Position numbers and translations under genes: made by a program. Under the pieces are notes generated by a model, which saw nothing but the letters and a program-made list of their open reading frames with translations, had not been told where the DNA came from and ran no database searches. From Buxus sempervirens (taxonomy: Eukaryota > Streptophyta > Magnoliopsida > Buxales > Buxaceae), in the NCBI GenBank assembly GCA_947561395.2, contig OX387192.1:36043520-36107519 (forward strand): a stretch of DNA of 64,000 bases, given 5' to 3'. Shown here one piece after another: positions 1-11,211 of the stretch. How positions within the stretch are numbered: position 1 is the first letter of the stretch; each line of letters opens with the position of its first letter.

Positions 1-1
1 T

Positions 2-817
2 TCATTCGATGGACGTATAGCCCATATTGAAGAATGGGTGTCGCGAAATAGCAGTGTGTGGTGTTTGGGTCGTCATGGCGAGGTGGAGGCTTTAGGAATG
101 GAGAAGACATCCCTTGAAATGGTAGATAAAGCAAAGATGGGGGAATCGAAGGTTGATCCAGGGGACGAGCAGAAAAATCTGGTCTGTTATTCAAGGCGTC
201 GTCGTAAGAGGGAAAGGAAACTTAGTCAAAGCTTGGATCTGGAGCAAGCGCACTCTGTAGATGGCTTCCTACCACTTGCGCTGCCGCATGACTTTGCAAA
301 AGGGAACAACGGTGGCCCTCATGCTGGTGTAGAGATTCCTCATCTTGTTTCTTCATCTCCTATTGTGACATCTGTCCAGGCAATTGAGTCTTTTTCTTCC
401 GATCATTGTCTCTCGGATGAGGAGGATGGGAGGACTCAGTTGGGGATTTTGGTTGCTAATCCCATCGATCAGGGATCTTGTCCTGTTTCAGCTTCATTTC
501 TTGATAGTAAGGGGGGTGATGGTTCTTCGGAGGAGATTCTTTCGTCGAATCCTCTCCTTATCAAGGATGATGGGTTGATGACGTTGGCCAACAATGGTGG
601 TCTCATCAAGGAGAACCAGATCTGCTCTCTTTCGCCTATTTGGAACAGTGAGGCATCCACATGGGTTGCCAATAATATATTGAATCTTAGCAAGGCACTT
701 GGAGTTTCTTTCCAAGGGTCTGAGGAGGAGGTGCAGGCCCTTTTTGCAGCTATTGAAGAAAGGAGGGAGATGGGGTTGAATAGGGGAGCGCCGAGAGACC
801 CCTTGAAGGCGTCCTAA
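2..817 (+). CDS. LINE ORF1, C-terminal part (partial at window start)
   Basis: The reading frame is open from base 2, so the apparent first ATG at 38 is internal and the true start is upstream. The visible 271 residues are hydrophilic, low in motifs, and include a basic patch with SRRRRKRERK near residues 64-73. Its position directly before an endonuclease/reverse transcriptase ORF is that of the gag-like ORF1 of plant LINEs, which binds RNA. I do not see the zinc knuckle or RRM core; they would lie upstream. The ORF1 role rests on position and is inferred. Confidence 0.7.
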   Translation, partial: SFDGRIAHIEEWVSRNSSVWCLGRHGEVEALGMEKTSLEMVDKAKMGESKVDPGDEQKNLVCYSRRRRKRERKLSQSLDLEQAHSVDGFLPLALPHDFAKGNNGGPHAGVEIPHLVSSSPIVTSVQAIESFSSDHCLSDEEDGRTQLGILVANPIDQGSCPVSASFLDSKGGDGSSEEILSSNPLLIKDDGLMTLANNGGLIKENQICSLSPIWNSEASTWVANNILNLSKALGVSFQGSEEEVQALFAAIEERREMGLNRGAPRDPLKAS

Positions 818-879
818 TTTGAGAGGACCTCCTCAGAGGAGTCAATACTGGTGTTGGTTGGGTTGTTTGTGTTGTTCCA

Positions 880-3800
880 ATGCTCTTGAAAATTATTTCT
901 TGGAATGTGAGAGGGCTCAATGCCCAGGATAAGAAGGGAAGAGTCAAGGCAAGTTTAGGGATGTGGGATCCTGACATTCTTATGCTACAAGAATCGAAGT
1001 TAGCCACGGTCTCCAAGTCTGTGTTGGGGGAGTTTTGGAGGAAGGATAGTGTGGATTGGGTTTCCCTATCGGCTCAGGGAGCATCAGGTGGTATGATTCT
1101 AGCATGGAAGAGCAACAAGTTTCTTTTAGCTCAGACTTGGGTGGGTGTTTACTCCTTATCTGTTTTGCTGAAATTTTCGGTTAGCTCGGAGTTATTGCTT
1201 TTCTCGGCTGTCTATGGGCCGAATGACCATTCCAGGTCAAGGTTAATTTGGGAGGAGTTATCAGAGGCTAGGGGAATAGGGGGAACTCCTTGGTGTATCG
1301 GAGGTGATTTTAATGTGGTTCGATTTCCGGAGGCAAGAACAAATGGGAGGAGTTGTTCTAAAGTCATGGCCGACTTTTCTTCCTTTATTGAAAGTTCTCA
1401 TCTGATTGATGTTCCCCTTAAAGGCTCGAGGTTTACTTGGTCTAAAAGTCAGCTTTCCCGTAATCTGTCTAAATTGGACCGATTCCTTGTGTCTTTGGAG
1501 TGGGAGAGATCTTTTCCCAATTTTAGCGTCTTTGCTTGGCCGAGATCAGTTTCTGACCACTCTCCATTATTGCTCACTAGTCAGAATGAGTTTCGGAAAG
1601 CAACACCTTTCAGATTTGAGAATATGTGGTTTGAAGATAAATCCTTCATTGACTTGGTGGGAAAATGGTGGAGTGAGATGGATTTTAAAGGGTCAGCCTC
1701 CTTTGTGTTTTCCAGAAAACTTCGCGCGCTAAAGTGCAAGATTAAGGAGTGTAATAGAGATGTGTTTGGTAGAGTTGATAAGAAGCTGGAGGGTATTATG
1801 GCGAGATTAAAAGAGTTAGAAAAATCTGAAGAGGAAGGGACCCTGTCGCTTGATGATTGGAAGGAGATGGGAAGTTCGAAGTTGGACTTCAAGAAGGCTG
1901 CATCATTATTGGAGATCAGTTGGAGGCAGAAATCAAGGGCTTTATGGCTTAAGTCTGGTGATAAAAACACAGGTTTTTTCCATAGGATGGCCTCAGCTAG
2001 AGGGAGAGCTAATTCCATTGACCACTTGGAGGTGGATGGGTCCCTATTGCTTGAGCAAGATGAAATTAAGAAGGCAGCAGCAGCTTACTTTGAAGACCTT
2101 TTCATAGAGAAAGTTCAAGTTAGACCTCTGCTGGATGGTATGGATTTTGACTTGATTTCAGATTATCACAGGGATAGGTTGGAAAGGCAATTGGGGGAAG
2201 AAGAGGTGTTGGAGGCTATCAAGGAGTTGGAGGGCGATAAGGCCCCGGGGCCGGATGGGTTTACTATCAAATTCTACAAGCTTTGTTGGGGCCATATCCA
2301 GGCGGATTTCATGAGAGCAGTTCAAGAATTTTATAATTCATCTCATTTTGAAAGGAGTTTGAATGCCACCTTTATTTCCCTCATTCCTAAGAAGGAAGGT
2401 GCGTCATCATTGAGAGATTATCGGCCCATTAGTTTGGTGGGGAGTTTCTATAAAATCATTTCTAAAGTTCTTGCTAAAAGATTGAGGGAGGTGCTTTCGG
2501 ATGTTGTTTCTCCTTATCAAAATGCATTTATAGGGGGAGGCAAATTTTGGATGGTGTTTTGATTGTTAGTGAATGTGTGGACTCCATTCAAAGAGAGGGT
2601 ATTGATGGGATTCTTTGCAAGTTGGATATTGAGAAGGCATACGATCATGTGAATTGGAAGTTTTTATGGTACATTATGAGGAGGATGGGATTCGGGGCCA
2701 AATGGAGATCTTGGATGGAAACCTGCGTCTCTTCAGCATCTTTCTCTGTTTTGGTTAATGGAGTGACGGCTGGTTTCTTTCGGTCATCTCGGGGTCTAAG
2801 ACAAGGGGATCCCCTTTCCCCCTTACTCTTCTTGCTGGTTATGGAAGCTCTCAGTCGATTGATTGCTAGGGCGGAAAATATGGGGCTTATTGAAGGGGTG
2901 AAGGTGGGAGGAGGCTCTTTATCTATCTCTCATTTACTTTTTGCAGATGATGTTATGCTCTTTTGCAAGGCACAAGCCTCTTAACTTCTTGTGGTGAGAT
3001 CAATCCTGAATTGCTTTGAAGCGCTTTCGGGTTTGAGAGTGAATTTTCAGAAAAGCGAGCTTTTTGATGTTGGAGGAAGAGGAAATTCCTCTATTTTCTG
3101 TGGTCTCTTGGGGTGTCGTTTGGGGTCTTTTCCTACTTCTTATCTCGGAATTCCTATTGGGGCGTCTTTTAAATCCAAATTAATTTGGGAACCAACAATA
3201 TCAAGGATGAAAAAGAAGTTGTCGGCTTGGAAGGGGAGTCTTTTATCGAAAGGGGGTAAGACAGTCTTGATCAAGAGTTCTTTATCTAACCACCCAACTT
3301 ATATGCTCTCTGTTTTATTAGCTCCGATTTCAGTGCTGGAGGCCATTGAGAAGTTACAGAAGAACTTCTTATGGGCAGGAGGGGAGGAGTCCAATAATTA
3401 TCATCTGGTTTCTTGGAAGGAGGTTTGTAACCCAAAGGAGGATGGTGGCTTGGGTATAAGGAATTTGCGGCTTTTTAATAGAGCCCTTTTGGCGAAGTGG
3501 TGTTGGCGGTTTGGCCAGGAGGTAAACAGTCTTTGGAGGAAATTAATTGTTGTTAAGTATGGCTATGATGAGACAAGGTGGCTTCCTGACCAGGTGAGTG
3601 GGAGAATTGGTTGCAGCTTATGGAGGCCCATATGCAGATTGTCTCCCCTGGTTGAGGCAGAAGTGAAGTTTCAGGTGGGGAGGGGAGATAGGGTTAAGTT
3701 TTGGTCGGATCCTTGGTGCTCTGGTGGAGCTCTCAAGGAGCAATTTTCTACGCTTTATAATATATCTTCAGCCCCTCATGCCTTTGTTGCAGACCTGTAC

Positions 3801-4521
3801 TCCCAAGGAGTGGGAGGCATACAATGGAATTTGCAGTTCAAAAGAGGTATGTTTGATTGGGAATTGGAAGACTTGTCCCAGTTTCTGGAGTGCATCAATG
3901 GAAAGGATTTTGGTTCTCATCAAGACGTTATGAGCTGGGCAAGGAGCAGTGATGGGGTTTTCTCTATGAAGAGCCTGTATGGGTTTATTAGTAAGCGGAA
4001 TCTTAATTTCAAGGTCCACAATCTGTTATGGCAACCTTTACTCCCATCAAAGGTAGGGTTCTTTATGTGAATAGCGGTGCTAGAGAAAATCTTGACTTTG
4101 GATAATCTAATGAAGAGAGGCTGGCAGCTTCCTAATAGATGTAGCCTTTGTAGAGCGGATGCAGAGTCAGTAAATCACCTCCTCATTCATTTTCCAATCA
4201 CAAGTGGAGTTTGGAATGAGTTCTTAGCCAGGTTTGGTGTTGCTTGGGTCCAGCCTCAAGGTGTTTCTCAGCTTCTTTTATGTTGGAAGATCTCAAAATG
4301 AGACTCCTTTCAAGGTCTTTTGGCGGTTAACACCGGGGGTAGTGATGTGGGCAGTTTGGAAGGAACGAAACAACAGGATTTTTGAGAATAAGGAAAGATC
4401 TCGGGATGCTCTTTTCAAATACTCTCTTAGTTTTATCCTTTATTGGGCGTCTGCTGTGGAATCTTGTAAGAGATTGAAATGTCATGATGTATTAATGTGT
4501 AAGGATTTCAATGATTTGTAA
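880..4521 (+). pseudogene. LINE ORF2: endonuclease, reverse transcriptase and C-terminal zinc-finger (zf-RVT), broken
   Basis: Domains in order: an APE-type endonuclease (880-1620; ISWNVRGLN, LQESKL, GGDFNVV, SDHSPLL), then reverse transcriptase (2210-3200; [35 protein letters not shown], catalytic FADD near 2942), a long connection region, and a Cys/His zf-RVT motif (4104-4215; RCSLC...NHLL) followed by WKERNNRIF. The first frame ends at 2562 after an extra G in the run near 2533-2537. Reading resumes in another frame at 2547. A TAA at 2982-2984 and a TGA in place of Trp at 4068-4070 interrupt it again, and a last frame change precedes 4301. This is the TPRT enzyme of the element, now inactive. 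Confidence 0.95.
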
Positions 4522-4623
4522 GGATGGGGAGGGGATGAGGATTATGTACACCTTTGGTGTACAGCATTGTACCTTGTTTTCAGCTTCTTTTTAATATATT
4601 TCTTCATTACCGATCAAAAAAAA

Positions 4624-6460
4624 GAGAACGAGAAATCAATCAAGACTACAAGGAGGAGGAAAAAAGATCAAGACTAGATGACGGATTTTTTGCACTAAGC
4701 TTAGCGACATGCTTAACTTGTTTTAATTCCTCGGACAAAGGCCACAACTATTCTTATAGAATGTTCCTTTAAAAGAAAATACTCAGATAAGACATAATTT
4801 TTTTCTCCACTAAAAATCCATCTTACTAAATTTACTTCTAATTACAAAACCAAATAACAAATCGTAGTAGCTATTCTTCGCCATGCCCATCTAGCCGCAA
4901 TACTCTAGCTTCAGGTCAAAATGTGCCATCCAAGGAATTACCAAAATCAGAACAAGGATGGCCAAAGGCAACCAACCTATTGCAGCACTTTCCAGTTGTA
5001 TGTTATCAAATTAAATCTCACCAATCCACCCAAAGGCTCCCTAATTGACTAGAAAACATACAATACAAATTCAAGGGTACACCAACCAACAACTTCCTAT
5101 TTATATTATCTCTTCATTACTCTCAAAAAAAAGAAAAAAAAACCAACACAAACCACAAAAAATGCTGTTAACAACAAGCCCTAACATCCAGATAAAACAA
5201 TCATGCCCATAAAGATTGCCAATCTAGTTCAAATGGTGGTGTGTAGGGTAATATTTGAAACACTTACATCCTTTGGTTTCCCATTCAAAATTTCAAATAC
5301 AACTTGAATAATTTTTGGAATTCTATAGCTGATACAACATCCTTCTTATTGCATCTCACAGATTGGCAATCTTTGACAATTACATGTTTCTAAGCAAACA
5401 ACACCAACTTTGAACCAAAATCCATTAATGTGTGTTGACTAACAAGCCCCACTCATAACTTATATCGCATACAGGAAGCACAAGGAGTTTTTCTTTAGTT
5501 TAGAATTGATTTAAGAACTCTTAGAAAGCTACCTCCTCAATTACTATATTTTACACAAGCAACGGTCTTCATTGACCATTACAAGATCCCAAAAACCCCA
5601 TTGAGAACTTAATTTTCACCACTTTTGTCCGAATATAAATGACCAGGTATAGCAAACGTTAAAGGCCCGATTGTTTTGCTTCCTTTGCAAAGTTTCTAAA
5701 ATGATCGTTTTCATATCACTTCTCACTTTCCACTTCTAGCCCGAATATCCTGCTTTGTTTTCCTATCCAAAATATTTTCTACCCAAGGAATCATTTACGT
5801 CAAATTGTTTGTTTGGAGTGATGGAGCCTCTATTCTTAGGTTTTTCATGGATGAAAATAAAAAAAATCCATGTAGAATCAAGGTAAAAATATTATAGAAT
5901 TTACATCAAATTCTTCAAACCCATATCCATTCGTATGTCCTTCGTCATAATCTTAAACAGCTTCGCTATCCTCAAAAAATTGGAAATCTTCGAAGTTATA
6001 AATTCATGAACCATCTCAAAGAATCAAATTACTAATGCAATTCAAACAAACAATTTTGATTCATTCAAAATTATACAAGAGTGCACGCCAATTCAATTAA
6101 AAAACTTTTTGTTAGTAGCACCCTCCACCATCCAAAGATAATATCTAGGAAAAAAATTTGCTCCAATTAGCTCCACTCTAAGCTATGCAGTTCAGAAGAG
6201 CTCAACTTCTACAAAGCACAATGACACAGACTAAAATATCTCAACTTGTTAACAGAGTGCTTTCATATCTGAATAATAAAGATGATCACCCTCAAACAAC
6301 AAAATTCAATCAAATATAGAATATATCTAGATCAAAAGCCAATATCGCAAGCATAATCTCCAAAAGAACGAGCCCATACTAATTCTGTTTTTAACACTTC
6401 TTCCACTCTATTTTATTGCTTTAACTAAATCCAACATAGGCCCACATGACTCCACACCTT
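4624..6460. other. Gene-free AT-rich stretch with old repeat remnants
   Basis: No supportable gene. A LINE-tail-like sequence ending in CTTCATTACTCTC plus an A-run lies at about 5090-5141 and resembles the tail at 4600-4623. The block 5605-6045 is a diverged direct copy of 8700-9345. Everything else is unremarkable AT-rich sequence. Confidence 0.6.
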
Positions 6461-6498
6461 AAAGTGATCAAGTTCTATAGGCTATTGGCCACTTTTCA

Positions 6499-6609
6499 TT
6501 GTAGCTGAATGTGATTGACAGATTCCTCCATTTCCTGGCAAAGTGAACATCTCTTGGGGATCGCATAGCCTCTATTCGTCTGTTTGGCTCCCAAAATATC
6601 AATGGCTTA
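6499..6609 (-). pseudogene. LINE ORF2 remnant, zf-RVT motif, antisense
   Basis: Read on the minus strand from 6609, the sequence gives AIDILGAKQTNRGYAIPKRC, followed by SLCQ and ESVNHIQLQ, then a stop at about 6498. This matches the zf-RVT region of the LINE at 4104-4215 (LDNLMKRGWQLPNRCSLC...ESVNHLL). It is a short remnant with no intact frame around it. Confidence 0.7.
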
Positions 6610-7196
6610 GTGTAACCAAAATTTTGCATGACTATTGAGATATCCAATGACATAGCTACAAGTGGTTACCATCAAGCACAAGTGCCATATTAATATCTCT
6701 CATCCTTCATTCCATCCTTTTTAACTGACAAAGTCAAAAGAAACTCAAAATCCAAGTGGGTTCCGCTGTGCTCAAATGCCATAGTAATATCATTTATCCT
6801 TCATTTCACCCTTTTTTAACTGAATAAATCAAAAGAAACTCAAAATCAACCCACTTTCTCAATGGTTCCTTCTTGGCTTCAATCCTATTTAACTAAAAAA
6901 CACACTTAATACTTATGAAACCATTCAATTCTCCCAAAACAACTCAAGCCCAAATTCAAACACACTCAAGTCCTACGTATTCCCGAATTTCATCCTATGA
7001 AATCAAAAATGTCCCCTTGAGAATTGTCCAAAAAGGTAGTGCCACATGGAAAACACCTTAAAAGTCATCACCAAATCACTTGCAACCAAAATCATTTTCT
7101 ACATTTTCCCAAGAATATTTTTGGTATTACTTTCAAAATTGTTATCCTAAGAAATCTCAATAACCATTTTAATCCACAAATCATCACTATTCCATA

Positions 7197-7334
7197 AAAG
7201 AATGTTCAACAGTTGACTACATTTTTTTTTTTTATAAGTGATGAAATTTTATTGAGTAAGAGGGAGAAAGATACAAAGAGAAGAGGAAAACATAGCCACA
7301 AGAGAGAAAGAATGTTCAACAGCTGACTGCATTT
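7197..7334 (-). mobile_element. Small poly(A)-tailed retro-insertion with 28-bp target-site duplication
   Basis: The sequences 7197-7224 and 7307-7334 are 28-bp direct repeats with two mismatches (AAAGAATGTTCAACAG then YTGACTRCATTT). They flank an 82-bp segment (7225-7306) that begins with a T-run. On the minus strand it therefore ends in poly(A) preceded by a LINE-like 3' terminus. This is the signature of target-primed reverse transcription of an extremely 5'-truncated LINE or SINE. Confidence 0.8.
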
Positions 7335-8690
7335 AATTGCACCCCTTTCAATTTTTTTGGACATAAACACCTGGTGAAGGCAAATATACAAGTAAAGCCA
7401 AGGCACACTTGGTAAATATTGCACTCATATGGTCTCAATAATTTCTCTGTAATCATTCAAGGAATAGCAACATCGCACATTAGCACAGAGATATGCATTG
7501 ACAATGAACCATTAAAAGGCAAATTCCTATGCCCTTGCAAATCCTAGGGAACTTCTGCAAAGATTGAAAATACAAATAGACAATAAAAATCATGATCAGA
7601 ACTATAAAATCACATATTGCATAAATAAATAAATGAGTTCAACCCATAGAAATCCATTAAGGCAAAAAACACTTCCATCCACGTTTGCTAATATCCATAA
7701 ATCCTATCTTGGTCAACTAGTAATCAAAGTAGACAACATCTGAAATGGTACTTGGTTTTCCAGACTTTCATAATTGTATAAAAAGACTGGTCCAGGATTT
7801 TCTCCCCCAATTTCTGCCTAAACACAGGTGCCAGCTACTTCATGAGAATTTCTTCTCAGCTTAGCCAAGAATCCTTGATAAAGATTTTGTAGGAAGCATA
7901 CCGAGTACAACACAGTTCCTAACCACTTTGCTCCTTATTCAAGTCTGACTCCTCGGAACCCAACTCAAGATTGTTGAAAACGACCTCCAACTTTTCAGCT
8001 CCAATGGCTTCTTCTTCCACCTTTAAGCAATCCTGCATGTTGTTTCTATTACCGGTGAGACTAATCCATGCTTCCTCCATCCTTCTCCAAATATGCCCCA
8101 GATTTATATATCCAAGTCTTCCGTTTTAGTCTACTGATGAACAAGACATCCGGATTTCAATTTCTAAAACATGTCTTGACTGTTATCTTTTTGTGTAACA
8201 TGTTCAACCACATTAGATTCTATGAAATGTCAACCTCTATAGATACGATCAATTACTCGATTACCTTCCTTTTCTCTTCACTCATTGTGCTACAAATGCT
8301 ATCATATCACTCAGTGTGTCAACATGTGATTCCCCCCCCCCCCCCCCCAAAAAACCCCCCTTAATTTCTAATCGCTGCAAACATTGCCATTGCTTCCTTT
8401 TGACCCAACTTAGAGATCCAATTTTACTTAGCAATTACTCAAAAGCTTCTCCAACCCTTGCAATAAAGCCATTCCAAAACTGTCTTCTCTCTAACAAAAA
8501 ATCCATCCTTCTTCCATCTCCCCTCGTCATCGTCATATGCCAGTTCCCACTTCCCACCAAAGTATGACCGGCAACACGAATCTTGTCTCTACATCACGCT
8601 CAATCAAAAATCATATATCCAATTAACATCTTAATTTTATCACAAAAATTATTCACCAACAGCAAATATTTCCCATTCACCGTGATTAAA
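7335..8690. other. Gene-free stretch with a homopolymer C tract
   Basis: No intact gene. A C-run of about 17 bases at 8332-8348 is followed by A6 and C6. Minus-strand reading of 7800-8600 gives broken hydrophilic peptides that could be decayed LINE ORF1 sequence, but I cannot support that by motif. Confidence 0.4.
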
Positions 8691-8699
8691 CCCAAGCAC

Positions 8700-9345
8700 T
8701 CCATTGAAGAATTAATTTTCACCATTTTGTCCCCAAAAGATTGACAAAGTGTAGTAATTATTAAAGGCACGATTCTTTTGCTTCCCTACGTGGGTTCTAA
8801 AATGATTGTTCCCTTAATGCTTCTTAGTTTCCACTTCTAGCCCAAATATAAACATCTAATTTGTCTTCCCATAACATTTCCAACCAAGCTCAATGCATGT
8901 GTAATAGATGCTACAATCTTATTATAGACTTCCAGGATGTAAGCATAAAAAATCCATTTCCAATCAAGAGGAAACTATTACAGACTTTATCTCAACTGTT
9001 GAAAATACAAAACCAGAAGCCAGCAAGTAGATCTAGAAGAAATGGTGATTGGGATAACATCATCTACTAGCATCCTCCTAAATCTGAAAAGCTGGTACAT
9101 TCCAAAAAGTTTTTAAGAAGAACATTGGCCATCATAGGACTCTCCGCCATCCATCTATATATTAATCTCAATACCACCCGAGCCAAATATGTGTATTTCC
9201 TCTCCAAATCCTTAAATATTACGTGATTCCTTTCACACCAAATTGCTCATATTTTATTTGCACTAATCATAAATAGCTTCAATATCCTCAAAAAGATAAA
9301 AATTTTAAAAGTTATAAATTTCATGAACCAGCTCAAAGATAAAAA
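8700..9345. repeat. Second copy of the 5605-6045 repeat block
   Basis: Shared stretches with 5605-6045 occur in the same order: AATTTTCACCA...TTTTGTCC, GATTNTTTTGCTTCC, TTTCCACTTCTAGCCC, and AGCTTC(A/G)NTATCCTCAAAAA followed by AGTTATAAATT. The copies are diverged and differ by an extra block (about 9100-9250) in this one. Both lie among antisense LINE remnants, so they are probably two decayed copies of one LINE 3' region. Confidence 0.6.
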
Positions 9346-9500
9346 TCACTGAAGCAATGGAAGCAAAGGATTTTGGCAAAGAACGTATGATCCTTCTCCT
9401 TTGCTTGAGAGTGGACAAAGGATCCTTTTGCAAACTCAATTATGAAATCTATGTGACTTTCTGAATCTGAATTACATTGAGAAAAAGTGCAAAAGGAAGT
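9100..9500 (-). pseudogene. LINE ORF2 C-terminal remnant, antisense
   Basis: On the minus strand, a CTFSQCNSDSESHIDFI peptide (about 9440-9490) resembles the zf-RVT motif. AIWCERNHVIFKDLER (from 9246 downward) matches the WKERNNRIF motif that follows zf-RVT in the LINE at 4360-4385. The spacing of about 230 bp fits the family. Frames are interrupted, so it is a dead remnant. Confidence 0.65.
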
Positions 9501-9959
9501 TCGCATGTCCCCTAGCTCACAATTACTTTTTAGGGAATTCAGAAAGAATTTGTTAACAAAATGAAGCCAAGCCCTACCTACATATATAATAGAAAATAAG
9601 TGTACCTGCAGAAAGGCTAGCCACCACATTAAAATTGCATGCCTCTTATAAAAATATTGTATATATAAACAACATTCCACGTAATTTGGAGGTCATCTTC
9701 AGAAACAGCATAGTTCTGATCATACCAGATTAATTAGCGGAAGTAGTTCTAACAGTTAAGCCTGACACATGAAACGTAATCCAGAACACCCAAAAGCATC
9801 AATTAGATATTGTTTGAATCATATGCAAAACAAACAATCAATGGCAGGAAATATAGAGCATGCAACATTACTTCTTGCTAATGCTAATGGTTTAAAACTA
9901 CATTACTACTTGGTTGGTACAATAAAAAATAAGAGAGAGTTGACTTGGCTGAGATAGAA

Positions 9960-11036
9960 ATCTTTACCCCTGAAACCTCGGCACTGATCGCTTTGTCCTC
10001 CCCCTTCTTGGCAGCTTCGATAGCCTCCTCACCATTTCCATCGTCCTCTGCAAACGGATGCACTTGTTCCTCCTCTGGCAAAGGTTCCTAACCAAGACCT
10101 GCTGTGGAATACGCCGTGTTAATATCTGTGTTCGCTTCCAGCAATGGCTCCTGAGACAACTCGTTAACAGAAAGCAGATCTGACACCCACCTCGCTTATC
10201 AGAGAGAATTTGGTTCCCACCACGTTGAATCACAATATCCCATGAATGAATCGTTCTGGTAGCACACATCTGGGTGGAAAAAACAGTAGCCTTATCCTCA
10301 TTGGCGAGTCGACGATAGGATCATCGGTAGTTGTGACCTTGAAGAAGTTGCGATTCTTAAACCTGCAGCCGTTACTCGTTTTTGTAAGACCGATCATAGT
10401 AACCGAGAGCACCTCAGGCGCAGACGGGCAGATCCCCAGGTTCTTGAGCAGAGCGAGTGTTTCAAGAAAGTGGAGAAGGGGTTCTGATCAAGCATGGTCC
10501 ATCCGGCTCGATATCGACGGATGATCTGTAGGCGGCGGCCTCTCGTCGGACATATCGGCGCCGGAGTGGTGGAGATTATAGAGGCCATCACAGCTATCAC
10601 GCTCCTTCTTGGCTTGCGTTTTCAGGCTTCAACCTCTTCGTCACGGCGCTGAGGAAGTTGACGTTGTTTGCTGCAAACGCCGTATGAGGCCGAACTTAGG
10701 ACGCAGTGGAGGTTTGCCGTCGGCGAGGCGGAAGGGGGAGTCTTCATCGGCTGCGAAGACGGCAAAGGAGTCATCGGGAGCGAAATCGAAGACGCCGTCG
10801 GATGGATTGGGAGGATTGTTACCGCGAGAAGGATTTTGTGGCTGCGAGTCCAGCCGGCGATGCGACCTAGCATCTCTGAACAAACTAAGGGAGCGAATGA
10901 ATATAGGGACGGTTGGAGAGCAGAGGATGAGGTTCTCCGGCGGACCCAACCCTTCGGATTGAAGGGAAGCGATCCAGAATCAAATCCCATTCAAAATGAC
11001 GAAGAAACGAGAGAATTAGCGCAACCTAGAAGCTGA
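9960..11036 (-). pseudogene. EIF3D: Translation initiation factor 3 subunit D (eIF3d) pseudogene, internally deleted
   Basis: On the minus strand, in shifting frames, the order of plant eIF3d is preserved. GFDSGSLPFNPKGW starts at about 10990, then GRIAGWTR, NPSDGVFDFAPDDSF, LADGKPPLRPKFG, QLPQRRDEEVEA, TMLDQNPFSTFLK, RFKNRNFFKVTTTDD and LANEDKATVFST, then MCATRTIHSWDIVIQR. After QQVLV (about 10100) the sequence jumps to EPLPEEEQVHPFAEDD, which is the acidic C-terminal tail. The intact protein is about 560-590 residues, so roughly 230 central residues (the cap-binding core) are missing. Many frameshifts and stops exist. I see no introns, which would fit a retrocopy, but no poly(A) tract or target duplication is evident. 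The real eIF3d gene must be elsewhere. Confidence 0.88.
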
Positions 11037-11211
11037 TGAGGATCGTTTGAAATTATAAAAGCCTCCCCTGAGGGCATTTCTGGCATAACACTGTGTCTTT
11101 TGAAATAACGAATCATCATCGTTATCGTTATTGTTAGTAAAAAAAAAAAATCATCGTTAGTAAAATTTAACGTTTCGTTTGCTTTTGCTGAAATACCCTA
11201 ATCATTTGCTT

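Larger units (their letters stand above)
1..4623 (+). mobile_element. L1-type LINE retrotransposon, 5' end outside window, degenerate
   Basis: A plant L1-type non-LTR retrotransposon runs in from before the window. It holds the end of ORF1, an endonuclease/reverse transcriptase ORF2, a short 3' UTR and a short A-tail after ATTACCGATC at about 4609-4623. ORF2 is interrupted by two frameshifts (about 2535 and 4234-4301) and two in-frame stops (2982-2984 and 4068-4070), so this copy cannot make a full protein. The 5' target-site duplication lies outside the window, so the insertion site cannot be checked here. Confidence 0.95.

Noticed and set aside
8332-8355. Long C tract as a regulatory or quadruplex element
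   Set aside because: It is a single homopolymer run in decayed sequence. It may be a slippage product or an assembly artefact.
10609-11036. Overlapping + strand frames of about 117-122 codons
   Set aside because: They are shadows of the minus-strand eIF3d pseudogene, whose peptides match the family in order.
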